Source: Candidatus Dormiibacterota bacterium
GTDB lineage: Bacteria > Chloroflexota > Dormibacteria > Aeolococcales > Aeolococcaceae
Reading direction: 5' to 3'
Assembly: GCA_003162415.1 (NCBI GenBank)
Contig: PMOL01000016.1
Location: 1-64,000, forward strand
Length of the DNA: 64,000 nt
Position 1 is the stretch's first letter. Each line of letters begins with the position of its first letter. A program made the translations under genes and the position numbers. Below the pieces are notes generated by a model that saw only the letters and a list, made by a program, of their open reading frames with translations, searched no databases and was not told the DNA's origin. This document shows positions 35,461 to 44,291 of the stretch, piece by piece.

Positions 35461-35754
35461 ATGACCTATATCGTCACCGAGACCTGCGTCGACCTGAAGG
35501 ACAAGTCCTGCATCGAGGTTTGTCCCGTGGACTGCATCCACGAGGCCACCGAGGACCGGATGGTCTACATCGATCCGGATGAGTGCATCGATTGCGGGGC
35601 CTGCGTGGATCCGTGCCCGGTCGATGCCATCTATGCCGAGGAGGACGTCCCCGAGACGCAGGTCCGGTTTGTCGATATCAACAAGGTCTACTTCAAAGAC
35701 AAGGCGCTTGCAAGATCCCAGCTCGCGGAGATAAAACCTCCCGACGCCAACTGA
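35461..35754 (+). CDS. fdxA: 7Fe-type ferredoxin
   Basis: The product has 97 residues. The N-terminus carries Cys9, Cys17 and Cys21 in C-V-D-L-K-D-K-S-C-I-E-V-C-P, and the second site is C-I-D-C-G-A-C-V-D-P-C-P (Cys42, 45, 48, 52). This is the FdxA pattern with one [3Fe-4S] and one [4Fe-4S] cluster, common in actinobacteria and relatives. It donates electrons at low potential to partners not identified here. The ATG at 35461 fits a leaderless promoter; a longer frame upstream is not needed. Confidence 0.92.
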   Translation: MTYIVTETCVDLKDKSCIEVCPVDCIHEATEDRMVYIDPDECIDCGACVDPCPVDAIYAEEDVPETQVRFVDINKVYFKDKALARSQLAEIKPPDAN

Positions 35755-35777
35755 GCGACCACAAGGTCTCGTTTGGT

Positions 35778-35904
35778 TTGTGCGCCGCGCACAAGCCGTC
35801 TGGTGAAACCCTCGGACTGGGAGTCCATAGATCGCGAACGGCCAGAACCCTAGTCTGGCTCTTGCAGTGTGCCGCAGCCGCCGAGGGTCCAATCGGCGGT
35901 TGCG
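35778..35904 (+). promoter_or_regulatory. Structured leader of glnA
   Basis: Between ferredoxin and glnA lie four inverted repeats: TTGTGCG/CGCACAA (35778-35794), a small GGACT/AGTCC (near 35814-35826), GCCAGA/TCTGGC (35841-35859) and a strong 12-bp stem with one G-U pair and an 8-nt loop (35873-35904). The last ends 22 nt before the GGAAGGAG ribosome-binding site. The first could be the ferredoxin terminator. The arrangement looks regulatory; it does not match a riboswitch class that I can name. Confidence 0.4.
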
Positions 35905-35936
35905 GTGAGTCAGCCAGCGTCGGCGGAAGGAGTCCT

Positions 35937-37430
35937 ATGGCAATCGACGAATCCTTAGCCGTGAGAGTTCTAGACGAGGTGACACCCGCGATGTCTCCGC
36001 CAGCGAGTACCAAGGCAAAGCCTGCCGACGTGATCCGCAATGCGAAAGAGCTCGGCATCAAGATGGTCGACCTCCGGTTTGCGGACCTCCTCGGCAGTTG
36101 GCAGCACTTCAGCATCCCGGTTGGAGAGATGACCGAGTCGCTCTTCAAGGAGGGCATCGGGTTCGACGGCTCGAGCATCCGCGGCTTCCAGAAGATCTAC
36201 GAGAGCGACATGCTCCTGTTCCCCGATCCCAGCCGGACCTTCGTCGACGGCACCCTCGAGATCCCGACACTCGCGATGGTCTGCGACATCAAGGATCCCC
36301 TCACTCTCGCGGACTACAGCCGCGACCCTCGATTCGTCGCGAGGAAGGCTGAGGAGTACCTGCTCAGCACCGGGATCGCCGACACGTCGTACTGGGGCCC
36401 CGAGCTCGAGTTCTACATCTTCAACTCGGTTCGCTTCGACCAGAACACCCACGAGGGCTACTACCACATCGACTCCGATGAGGGCATCTGGAACACCGGC
36501 AAGAACGGGACCGCCAACCTCGGCTTCCGCCCCAAGCTGAAGCAAGGTTACTTCCCGACGCCGCCGATCGACAAGCTGCAGGATCTGCGCAGCAAGATCG
36601 TGCTCGCGCTCATCGATGCAGGGGTACCGATCGAGGTCCATCACCATGAGGTCGGCACCGCCGGGCAGACCGAGATCGACATGCGCTTCGACTCGCTGGT
36701 GAACATGGCCGACAAGGTGCTCATCTACAAGCACATCGTCAAGAACGTCTGCTACGAGAACGGCTACACGGCCACGTTCATGCCCAAGCCGCTCTTCGGT
36801 GACAACGGCAGCGGCATGCACACCCATCAGTCGCTCTGGAAGGACGGGGTGCCGCTCTTCTACGACAAGGACGGGTACGCGCTGCTCAGCGACACCGCGC
36901 GCTGGTACATCGGCGGCCTGCTCAAGCACGCTGCGGCGGTCCTGGCCTTCGCGGCGCCGACCACGAACAGCTACCGGCGCCTGGTGCCCGGGTACGAGGC
37001 ACCGATCAAGCTCGCCTACAGCGCCCGAAATCGCAGCGCCTGCGTGCGCATCCCGACCTACAGCCCGGCCCCGGCCGCACGCCGGCTCGAGTTCCGCTCT
37101 CCCGATCCCATGTGCAACCCGTACCTCTCGTTCTCGGCCTGCCTCATGGCCGGGCTTGACGGGGTCAAGCGCCGGATCGAGCCGCCGACGCCCGTGGAGG
37201 CCGACCTCTATGAACTCGAGGGCGAGGAGAAGGCACGCGTCAAGGACCTTCCGGGCTCGCTTACCGAGGTGCTCAACGCACTCGAGGTCGACAACGAGTT
37301 CCTCACCGAGGGTGGCGTGTTCACCCAGGACCTCATCGACATGTACATCTCGTACAAGCGCGAGAACGAAGTGGACCCGGTCGCGCTCCGGCCGCATCCC
37401 TACGAGTTCGCCCTGTACTACGACGCCTGA
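35937..37430 (+). CDS. glnA: Glutamine synthetase, class I (GSI-beta type)
   Basis: Of 497 residues. It makes glutamine from glutamate, ammonia and ATP, usually as a dodecamer. Signature blocks are G-F-D-G-S-S-I-R-G-F-Q, Y-W-G-P-E-L-E-F-Y, D-N-G-S-G-M-H-T-H-Q-S and the end R-P-H-P-Y-E-F-A-L-Y-Y. The adenylylation loop seems conserved (D-L-Y-E-L-E-G-E-E-K), with the tyrosine present, so control by covalent modification is possible. The start is set by AAGGAG 4-5 nt upstream. A structured leader precedes it and a strong terminator follows. Confidence 0.95.
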   Translation: MAIDESLAVRVLDEVTPAMSPPASTKAKPADVIRNAKELGIKMVDLRFADLLGSWQHFSIPVGEMTESLFKEGIGFDGSSIRGFQKIYESDMLLFPDPSRTFVDGTLEIPTLAMVCDIKDPLTLADYSRDPRFVARKAEEYLLSTGIADTSYWGPELEFYIFNSVRFDQNTHEGYYHIDSDEGIWNTGKNGTANLGFRPKLKQGYFPTPPIDKLQDLRSKIVLALIDAGVPIEVHHHEVGTAGQTEIDMRFDSLVNMADKVLIYKHIVKNVCYENGYTATFMPKPLFGDNGSGMHTHQSLWKDGVPLFYDKDGYALLSDTARWYIGGLLKHAAAVLAFAAPTTNSYRRLVPGYEAPIKLAYSARNRSACVRIPTYSPAPAARRLEFRSPDPMCNPYLSFSACLMAGLDGVKRRIEPPTPVEADLYELEGEEKARVKDLPGSLTEVLNALEVDNEFLTEGGVFTQDLIDMYISYKRENEVDPVALRPHPYEFALYYDA

Positions 37431-37472
37431 GCACTGAGCTCAGAACCTCCACAGCACACTCCTTCCTGGACA

Positions 37473-37512
37473 GGGGGGCCGGGTTACCTCGACCCGGCCC
37501 CTCCCTTATTTG
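37473..37512 (+). terminator. glnA terminator
   Basis: A GGGGCCGGGT/ACCCGGCCCC stem (10 bp, extendable) with a 7-nt loop, followed by CCCTTATTTG. The location 43 bp past the glnA stop and the T-rich tail make an intrinsic terminator likely. Confidence 0.75.
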
Positions 37513-37678
37513 TCAATAAATAACTGGTCCGGGGCCTGTCGGAGCGGGGACCCCTCGCCGCTCAGCTGCCCGGTCTGACTCCCCAACACGCAGTTTTCTG
37601 GGAACGTCTTGCGCGGCGCCGGGCAGCAGATCGGCGCTTCCCCCCGCTCCGCCACCCGGACCGGTCATTTATTGACAA
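37510..37678. repeat. 169-bp foldback (MITE-like) element
   Basis: The ends are 23-bp inverted repeats with two mismatches (37510-37532 and 37656-37678), starting TTGTCAATAAAT, AT-rich against a GC-rich background. Inside are further matching arms: CGGAGCGGGG/CCCCGCTCCG (37540-37549, 37642-37651) and GCTGCCCGG/CCGGGCAGC (37565-37573, 37619-37627). The whole element folds on itself around a centre of about 45 nt. No target-site duplication or ORF is seen. It lies between convergent genes, 7 bp from the end of the VOC gene. It may be a non-autonomous mobile element or a structured bidirectional terminator. Confidence 0.65.
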
Positions 37679-37684
37679 GAAGGT

Positions 37685-38047
37685 TCACGGCGCCGGGGTG
37701 CTGGGTCTCGGCTGGAGGACGCAGAACTCGTTGGCCTCAGGGTCGGCCATCACCACCCAGGTGACCTCACCCTGGCCGATGTCGATGCGCCGCGCACCGA
37801 GCGAGATCAGGCGCTCGACCTCGGCCGCCTGGTCGTCGGGGCGCAGGTCGAGATGGATGCGGTCCTTCACCGACTTTCCCTCCGGGACGCGGAGGAACAG
37901 GATGTCCGGGCACGCGCCGCCGGGCTCGATCCACCACTCGCCGTCCTCGGGTCCGTGCAGGTCGACGCCGAGCGCCTCGCTCCAGAACGACCCGACCAGG
38001 AGCGGGTCGCTGCAGTCGATGACGATGTTCTGCCAGCGAAGAGCCAT
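37685..38047 (-). CDS. VOC-superfamily (glyoxalase-like) protein
   Basis: 120 residues, two beta-alpha-beta-beta-beta units. It opens W-Q-N-I-V-I-D-C-S-D-P and has F-W-S-E-A-L-G, R-I-H-L-D-L-R-P-D-D and a closing D-P-E-A-N-E-F-C-V-L-Q. The His-x-Asp and Glu are candidates for a metal site. Substrate unknown: family members include glyoxalases, dioxygenases and resistance proteins. TAGACT ends 6 nt before the ATG, so it is probably leaderless. Confidence 0.82.
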   Translation of the reverse strand: MALRWQNIVIDCSDPLLVGSFWSEALGVDLHGPEDGEWWIEPGGACPDILFLRVPEGKSVKDRIHLDLRPDDQAAEVERLISLGARRIDIGQGEVTWVVMADPEANEFCVLQPRPSTPAP

Positions 38048-38056
38048 GACCGCAGT

Positions 38057-39223
38057 CTATCCGGGGGCCCGGGTCCCGAGCACCGCGTTGCGGACCGCGT
38101 CGACCTGCGCCGCGGGCGTGTACCAGCGGAGGGCGTGCTCGAGCCCGCGCTCGGCCACCCCGGCGAGGTCCAGCTCACCGCGCGCCGCCTGTTCGAGGCG
38201 GTCCTCCCAGTCATATGCGTCGACCAGGTACCCGTTGACGCCGTCCTCGATCGCGAGTCGAAACGTGTAGGTCGGCGACGCCATCGTCGGGGTTCCGACC
38301 ACCGCGGCTTCGAAGTACTTGAGCTCTGACTTCGAGTTGCTGAACACGTTGGTCAGCAGCGGAACGATGTTGAGGCTGGCGGACCCGATGAGCGTCTGCA
38401 GCGTCAGGAAGTCGGTGAGCGGCAGCGTATCGATGCGATCCGCGAATCCGCGAAGCGCAGGTCCGATGTCCAGGAATCCGACGATCGTGAGCCGGAGATC
38501 GGTGTGCCTGGTCATGACCCGCGCGAGTGCAGTCGACACCAGTTCGAAATCGCGGTTGTGGGTCGGCGTCCCGCTGAAGTAGCCGATGCTGGTCACGCCC
38601 GTGGAGGCGCGCCGGTTGCGGCGGACTTCCGCTGATCGATCCAGCTGCAGAGTGTTGAGGAAATTGGGGACGACCCATGTCGGCAGCTGCGCGTAGTCCT
38701 CGATGCGAGCCGACAGGAAGTCGTTGGTCGAGATTGCGCCGTCGCAGAGGCGGAGCAACGCGCCCAGTCGCGACATCGTCGCGAACCACTCGTCGAGCAT
38801 CGCCTCGCCGGGATTGCGATCGAGCGTCTCGAGGATGAGGCTCACGTAGCGGGTGTCGAAGATCAGGTCGTCGACGTCGAACAGCACGTGGCACCCTGCG
38901 GCTCGGGCGCGAAGGACGAGGCTGTCGAGGTGCGCCGAGTATCGCGTCCGGCAGATGACCAGCGTGTCGACGTCGCTGATGAGCCGCTCCAGGATCGGCA
39001 GCTCGGCTCTGGTGAACCAGGTAGCCGAGATCGGCTCACCGCCGCCCTCGAGCGCGAGCGCCTCGATCATGTTGAACACGCGGTAGCGAAAGGTGCTCGT
39101 GTCCGGCACCTCGTAGACGTAGGCGACCGAATGTGCCCCTGGCACGGAGACCCGCCGGATACGTTCCTCGAGGCTCGGCGCCCAGGGGTCCGGAAACTGC
39201 GGTGGGGTTGGCCTCGAAGGCAC
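38057..39223 (-). CDS. Glycosyltransferase, GT4-like
   Basis: The product has 388 residues with a GT-B fold: an N-terminal Rossmann part with C-H-V-L-F-D-V-D-D-L-I-F-D, then I-G-Y-F-S-G-T-P-T-H-N-R-D-F and L-T-I-V-G-F, and the donor-site S-K-S-E-L-K-Y-F-E-A-A. The E-x-x-x-x-x-x-E motif usual in GT4 is only loosely kept. It starts with GTG 2 bp after the stop of the larger glycosyltransferase gene, so the two form an operon, probably for a surface polysaccharide or glycan. Confidence 0.8.
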   Translation of the reverse strand: MPSRPTPPQFPDPWAPSLEERIRRVSVPGAHSVAYVYEVPDTSTFRYRVFNMIEALALEGGGEPISATWFTRAELPILERLISDVDTLVICRTRYSAHLDSLVLRARAAGCHVLFDVDDLIFDTRYVSLILETLDRNPGEAMLDEWFATMSRLGALLRLCDGAISTNDFLSARIEDYAQLPTWVVPNFLNTLQLDRSAEVRRNRRASTGVTSIGYFSGTPTHNRDFELVSTALARVMTRHTDLRLTIVGFLDIGPALRGFADRIDTLPLTDFLTLQTLIGSASLNIVPLLTNVFSNSKSELKYFEAAVVGTPTMASPTYTFRLAIEDGVNGYLVDAYDWEDRLEQAARGELDLAGVAERGLEHALRWYTPAAQVDAVRNAVLGTRAPG

Positions 39224-39225
39224 CC

Positions 39226-40932
39226 CTATGCCTTGGTGGCGGACTGCGAACCCGCGAGCTGGTCACAGATCGGCGCGAAGACAGCATTCCAGTCGGTCAG
39301 GAACGTGCTGTTGCGATGGTTCGCCTCGCGGCGAGCGACGTCCCGTGCGAGTGAAACGCCCCGGCCGATGCCGGCTACCAGGCTCGGGATATCCGGGTCT
39401 GCGCAGATGATGTTTGCCGAGTACTGGTCGAGTGATCGCTTGTACGGGCCAAACGTGTTGGTGACGACAGCCGCTCCGGCGGCCGCCAGGTCGAGCGGGG
39501 GGTAACTGGAGTGCGGCGATGCCATCAGCGACAGACCCAGATCCATGCGCCGGAGCAGCTGCTGATAGTCGTGCCAGCCGAGATTCTCGATGATCGTGGG
39601 TCGGATTCCTCCGGGAAGAGAGACCGGCTGCAGGTCCCTGCCGATGAAGAAGAACTCCCATTGGGCGGGGTCGAAGTGCCCAGACTCGATCGCCCCGGCG
39701 ATCGCCTCGAGACCCAGGTAGTAGAGGTTGCGCAGGTTCTTCGGTCGCGCGTAGAAGATGAAGTTGTGCTTGCTGGAGACCGATGCCTCACGCGGTACTG
39801 CGAACGCGGGGAATGCGGGCTCGAACCATGTCGGCGTGCGCAGATGGGCTGTTTCGCCGGCAAAGAGATATTCGAAGAGCGGCTTGGAGTTGACGATGCA
39901 CGTGACGCGCGGATCCTCGAGGATCTCCGCACAGCGGATCGAATCATCGCCCTCGGGATAGAAGCGCCGCTCGTCCTCCTGGACGAGATAGATGATGTTC
40001 GCGGGGTCGATCGACTCGCGCGTCGCCCACGTTGTCCACCACGACGTGGTCACGAACAGATCACCCTCCGCGACATCGACGAGCCGTCCGTCCGACCGGT
40101 CGCGCGATGCGAATACGAAGTCGACGTCTCCCTCCCAGGGAATCCCGTTGGCCTCGAGCACGGTCCTGCAGTTCGCGGGAGTCGGCAGCTCCGCCCGCGT
40201 GATGATCCGCAGGGGACGGCCCATACGACGCGCGAGCAGCGTGGCGAAGATCAGCGCCGTCCCAACCCCTCCGAAGAGGCTGCCGCTGTTGATGCTGTCG
40301 GTGACCATGGAGATGCGCTTCGGTGCCGACGCGCTCGCGTATACGCGCAGCGGGCGCAGGTTCGGAAAGCGCTCTTCGAGGGTGAGTGTGAGCCAGCGGT
40401 GCTCCACCGTCGATGGCGCGATCCGGCTGCCCCGAGCTCGACCGTGTCGCAGGAAGTGGAGCAACGCGTTGGTGCCAGGCGACACGTCGGGGTTGTGCTC
40501 GAGGTAGAAGTCGGTTGAGAAGCGGGGCCCCGGGTCCCATCCCCGCGCGGCGCCGACCAGCGCGTAATGGTGCAGTGGATCCAACCCGGAGGGCGAGACG
40601 TCCGGGTAGTTCGCCGTGTACCAGTCGGCGTCGAAGAGGCCCGAGCTCTCCATGACGCGAAGGTCACGCGGAAATTGCAGTCGCCCGAGCGCTCTGCGGT
40701 GAAAGTTGATCCGCCCCGTCCCGGTGGCGACATTGAGTGCCTTGATCGCCGTCCTGGAGACCTGCGGGTACCGGCGCATAACGGTTCGGAGCTGTGAGTA
40801 CGGTGGCTCGAGCAGCGACTGCCGCAGGCGAACGTTCTCGAGCTGCGCCTGCTCGAGCTCGTGCTCCAGAAGGGTGATCTTCAGGCTCGGGTCGCCGGCC
40901 CCGGGCACGCCATCGTCATTGAGCGATCGCAT
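39226..40932 (-). CDS. Rhamnosyltransferase WsaF-like, with N-terminal repeat modules
   Basis: 568 residues. A short coiled coil (about 18-42) leads to two modules with D-W-Y-T-A-N-Y-P-D-V and D-F-Y-L-E-H-N-P-D-V, common in large glycan-synthesis proteins. A GT-B glycosyltransferase of the WsaF type follows: I-S-M-V-T-D-S-I-N-S-G-S-L-F-G-G-V-G, then Y-L-V-Q-E-D-E-R-R-F-Y and a C-terminal P-P-L-D-L-A-A-A-G motif. WsaF transfers rhamnose to an S-layer glycan in Geobacillus; the donor here is unverified. Its partner glycosyltransferase follows. Confidence 0.78.
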   Translation of the reverse strand: MRSLNDDGVPGAGDPSLKITLLEHELEQAQLENVRLRQSLLEPPYSQLRTVMRRYPQVSRTAIKALNVATGTGRINFHRRALGRLQFPRDLRVMESSGLFDADWYTANYPDVSPSGLDPLHHYALVGAARGWDPGPRFSTDFYLEHNPDVSPGTNALLHFLRHGRARGSRIAPSTVEHRWLTLTLEERFPNLRPLRVYASASAPKRISMVTDSINSGSLFGGVGTALIFATLLARRMGRPLRIITRAELPTPANCRTVLEANGIPWEGDVDFVFASRDRSDGRLVDVAEGDLFVTTSWWTTWATRESIDPANIIYLVQEDERRFYPEGDDSIRCAEILEDPRVTCIVNSKPLFEYLFAGETAHLRTPTWFEPAFPAFAVPREASVSSKHNFIFYARPKNLRNLYYLGLEAIAGAIESGHFDPAQWEFFFIGRDLQPVSLPGGIRPTIIENLGWHDYQQLLRRMDLGLSLMASPHSSYPPLDLAAAGAAVVTNTFGPYKRSLDQYSANIICADPDIPSLVAGIGRGVSLARDVARREANHRNSTFLTDWNAVFAPICDQLAGSQSATKA

Positions 40933-40992
40933 GGCTGCCGGCTAGCGTGTGGAGGCTTGGTTCATGGCGTGGTGCTGATCGGCGAGAGCCGG

Positions 40993-42867
40993 TCAGCCCG
41001 CGAGCACCTGGGTCGCGGGGAGCAGCGCGAGCGCCGCGGCGGCGATGCCGTCGGCGTCGAGCCCCAGCTGCCCGAGCAGCGCCGCCTGCGCGCCATGTTC
41101 GATGAACCGGTCCGGCAGCCCTATGCGCACGATCGGCACGGTGACTCCGTCCGAGGTCAGCAACTCGGTTACGGCCGACCCGAATCCGCCACTTGCGACT
41201 CCATCCTCGACGGTGATGACCGCGCGGTGGCGCGCGGCGATGGAGCTGAGCTTCGGTGCAATCGGCTTGACGAATCGCGCATCCACCACCGTGGTTGAGA
41301 TACCGCGCGCTTCGAGCTTCTCCTGTGCCTGCATCGCGACGCCAACCATCTTGCCGACCGCGAAGAGTGCGAGGTCCCGGCCGCGGTGCTGGACGACGAC
41401 ACTCGGCACCGGGATCGGGTCGAGCGGCTCGGTGCTCGCGGCCGGCGCCGCGCCGCGCGGGAAGCGCAGCGAGAACGGTCCCTCGTACGCGAGCGCGGTG
41501 GCGAACATCCTGCGCAACTCATCCGGCGAGCTCGGGGCCGAGATGGTCATCCCCGGGATGCAACGCAGGTAGGCGAGGTCGAGAAAACCGTGGTGCGACG
41601 GCCCGTCAGCACCGGTGATCCCGGCGCGGTCGATCACGAAGGTCACCGGAAGCCTGTGCAGCGCAACGTCGCAGGCGATTTGATCGAACGCGCGCTGCAG
41701 GAACGTCGAATAGATGCAGACCACCGGACGCAGCCCGCGCATGGCAAGGCCGGCAGCGAAGGTCACCGCATGCTGCTCGGCGATGCCGACGTCGAAGAAG
41801 CGATCCGGGAACCGCTGCGAGAATTCGAGGAGTCCTGTCGACGAGGCCATCGCGGCGGTGATGGCGACGATGCGCTCGTCGGATTCCGCGGCCTCGCAGA
41901 GCGCGCCGCCGAAGACGTCGGTCCAGTCGATGCCCTTCTTGGCAGCCGTGCCGCTGTCCGGATCGAACGTCGAGACCCCATGGAATTTGTCAATCTTGTC
42001 TGCAACTGCCGGGCCGTATCCCTGCCCCTTGTTGGTGACCACATGGACCACCACCGGACCGCGGATCCTGGCTGCGTCGCGCAGCGCCTTCTCGATGGCC
42101 TGGAGATCGTGTCCGTCGATCGGCCCGCCGTACTTGAGGCCGAGTGTCTCGAAGATCGAGATCGGCGCAACCAGCTGCTTGAGCGAGTTCTTCATGCGCC
42201 GGGCGGTCTCGTAGGCGGAGTGCCCGACCGCGGGAAGCGAGCGCAGGGCCGTCCCGGCCGCATCCTTGGCCGCCTCGTAGCGCGGCGACAGGCGCAGGTG
42301 GCCGAGGTTCTCGGCGATCCCACCGACCGTGGGCGCATAGCTGCGGCCGTTGTCGTTGAGGATGATCACCATCTCCGGCTTGAGCTGGCCGATGTTGTTG
42401 AGCGCCTCGTAGGCCATGCCGCCGGTAAGCGCGCCGTCACCCACGACACAGACGACCTTGCCGGTCTCCCCGCGCAGCTCGCGGGCGGTGGCAAAGCCGA
42501 GCGCATAGCTGAGCCCCGTGGACGCGTGCGAGTTCTCGATCAGGTCGTGCTCGGACTCATGCCGCGACGGATATCCGCTCAGGCCACCCTGCTGGCGCAG
42601 CGTGTCGAACAGGCCGAGCCGGCCGGTCAGCATCTTGTGAACGTATGCCTGGTGCCCGGTGTCGAAGATGATCGCGTCCCGCGGGCTGTCGAAGACGCGG
42701 TGCATCGCCACCGTCAGCTCGACAACGCCGAGGTTGGGGCCGAGATGACCACCGGTCCGCGACACCGCGCTGATCAGCTCGTCGCGAATCTCGGCGCAAA
42801 GACGGGTCAGATCTTCCGGGCCGAGCCCGCGCAGGTCATCCGGGCCGGCGATCTCCTCGAGCAGCAC
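40993..42867 (-). CDS. dxs: 1-deoxy-D-xylulose-5-phosphate synthase
   Basis: 624 residues, full length. It joins pyruvate and glyceraldehyde-3-phosphate, using thiamine pyrophosphate, as the first step of the MEP isoprenoid pathway. Seen: D-T-G-H-Q-A-Y-V-H-K, the TPP motif G-D-G-A-L-T-G-G-M-A-Y-E-A-L-N-N, and E-Q-H-A-V-T-F-A-A-G with the catalytic Glu. Start GTG at 42867 lies 6 nt after TAGACT with no Shine-Dalgarno, so leaderless initiation is likely; an overlapping ATG at 42869 is out of frame. Its cofactor links it to the riboswitch-controlled thiC elsewhere in the window. Confidence 0.97.
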   Translation of the reverse strand: MLLEEIAGPDDLRGLGPEDLTRLCAEIRDELISAVSRTGGHLGPNLGVVELTVAMHRVFDSPRDAIIFDTGHQAYVHKMLTGRLGLFDTLRQQGGLSGYPSRHESEHDLIENSHASTGLSYALGFATARELRGETGKVVCVVGDGALTGGMAYEALNNIGQLKPEMVIILNDNGRSYAPTVGGIAENLGHLRLSPRYEAAKDAAGTALRSLPAVGHSAYETARRMKNSLKQLVAPISIFETLGLKYGGPIDGHDLQAIEKALRDAARIRGPVVVHVVTNKGQGYGPAVADKIDKFHGVSTFDPDSGTAAKKGIDWTDVFGGALCEAAESDERIVAITAAMASSTGLLEFSQRFPDRFFDVGIAEQHAVTFAAGLAMRGLRPVVCIYSTFLQRAFDQIACDVALHRLPVTFVIDRAGITGADGPSHHGFLDLAYLRCIPGMTISAPSSPDELRRMFATALAYEGPFSLRFPRGAAPAASTEPLDPIPVPSVVVQHRGRDLALFAVGKMVGVAMQAQEKLEARGISTTVVDARFVKPIAPKLSSIAARHRAVITVEDGVASGGFGSAVTELLTSDGVTVPIVRIGLPDRFIEHGAQAALLGQLGLDADGIAAAALALLPATQVLAG

Positions 42868-42949
42868 ATGGTCAGTCTACGGGAGCCGGCCGGAGTGGCT
42901 CATTCCCGAAATGCCCACATCAGCGGGTCGCGGAGCATTATTACCGGCC

Positions 42950-43753
42950 ATGCAGCGACTGGAGCCGCGCGAGGCAGTGCTCGAATGTGCCGCGCGGGAT
43001 GGGGATATCGCCGAAGGCGCGCTCTGGCTCGCGGCCGACGACTGCCCAGGTGTGGAGCCGGAGCGGTGGCTCGAGCGTCTCGATGAGCTGGCAAGCGAAC
43101 TGCGCTCACGCTGCGGTCTTCACGGCTGCGGTCCGTCCGATGCCCCGCTGGTCGGTGCCCTGCTGCGCGACCGCCTGCGGCTGCGTGGCGCCGGGGGTGG
43201 GGATCCGCGTGCGCACTACCTCCATTCCGTCCTCGAACGCGGTGCGGGAGTGCCGATCGCATGCTCGGCCATCTGGATCGCGGTCGGCGCACGCGCCGAG
43301 ATTCCCGTCGAGGGGGTGAACCTTCCGGGGCATTTCGTGGTGCGGGTCGACGGGCACCTGTTCGACACCATCGCCAGCGGCGAGCCCCTCGATGCGGACG
43401 ACGTCAAGCGTCTGGTCACCACCTCGACCGGCAAGGAGATCGAACGCCTCGAGCCGGCGCAGATGGCGCGTGCAAGCGCGCGCGACATGCTCGCGCGGAT
43501 GTCGCGCAATCTGCGCCGCTGCTACACGAGCCTCGAATGCTGGGACCAGGCGCTGCGCGCCGCGGACCGCTGTGTTGACCTGGTTCCCTCGCCCGCCGAA
43601 CGCCGCGATCGCGGTCTGCTGCTCTGGCGAATGGGGAAGATCGTGGCTGCGCTCGCGGACATCAACGCATACCTCGACGAGGCCCCGGAGAGCTGTCCGG
43701 ATCGCACCGCCATGACCGAGGTCGCGGGCAGGCTTCGGGCCTTCCTCAACTGA
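42950..43753 (+). CDS. SirB1-like transglutaminase-fold protein with TPR tail
   Basis: The product has 267 residues. The middle holds the transglut_core2 pattern (H-Y-L-H-S-V-L-E-R-G-A-G-V-P-I-A-C-S, G-V-N-L-P-G-H-F-V-V-R), with Cys and His in the expected places. The C-terminal third has TPR-like helices (A-L-R-A-A-D-R-C-V-D-L-V-P-S). SirB1 proteins are widespread and poorly understood. The ATG at 42950 is preferred to an earlier one at 42911; CATTAT lies 8 nt upstream. It is divergent from dxs. Confidence 0.78.
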   Translation: MQRLEPREAVLECAARDGDIAEGALWLAADDCPGVEPERWLERLDELASELRSRCGLHGCGPSDAPLVGALLRDRLRLRGAGGGDPRAHYLHSVLERGAGVPIACSAIWIAVGARAEIPVEGVNLPGHFVVRVDGHLFDTIASGEPLDADDVKRLVTTSTGKEIERLEPAQMARASARDMLARMSRNLRRCYTSLECWDQALRAADRCVDLVPSPAERRDRGLLLWRMGKIVAALADINAYLDEAPESCPDRTAMTEVAGRLRAFLN

Positions 43754-43777
43754 CCGCCGCGATCGAGGCGTCCCGGC

Positions 43778-44179
43778 TCAGTGCACCCCGATGAGGAGTG
43801 ACAGCAGCCAGATCAGGCCGATAAATGCGAGCACCGCGAACGGCACCATCACGAAGACGACAAACGAGAAGACGATCCGCTCGTCGGGCATCAGCTCAGG
43901 TGTCCGCTTGCGGACCCTGAGATCGTGTGCGTACCAGTAGACGCCGCCGACGAGAAATCCCAGCAGCAGGAAGAAGATTCCGGCAAAGGCGGTGACGATG
44001 CCGACCGCGTTGGGCGACAGGGTGAAGCGCCACGCCGCTCCGCCCGCGAGCGAGAGCAGCCCGCACGAGATGTAGCGGAGGAGCGTCGGCACCGGACGGG
44101 GCTGGGTGGGATCGGGCGCCCGACGCCGGGTTGCGGCGGCCTTGTTGGTGGCCACGCCGGGGCGGGAGTTCGATGGCAC
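43778..44179 (-). CDS. Membrane protein with three helices
   Basis: 133 residues: a basic N-terminal stretch (about 1-36), then helices at about 38-55, 60-81 and 104-130. I recognise no family. The GTG at 44179 is chosen because TATACT ends 6 nt upstream, matching the leaderless rule of this DNA; GTG at 44206 is the longer alternative. It converges on the SirB1-like gene and is divergent from bcp. Confidence 0.6.
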   Translation of the reverse strand: MPSNSRPGVATNKAAATRRRAPDPTQPRPVPTLLRYISCGLLSLAGGAAWRFTLSPNAVGIVTAFAGIFFLLLGFLVGGVYWYAHDLRVRKRTPELMPDERIVFSFVVFVMVPFAVLAFIGLIWLLSLLIGVH

Positions 44180-44291
44180 GCGCCGAGTATAGGCAGCGCG
44201 AGCCACGCCCCCGGCGCAGCCGCAGCACCGGCCATCTGGCCCTCACCTACACTTGGCGACCACTGCGGGCGCGTGCGGAGGACCCTGAACC

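Noticed and set aside
37510-37678. CRISPR-like or att-site reading of the repeats
   Set aside because: Only two copies occur and they are inverted, not direct, with no regular spacers or nearby integrase.
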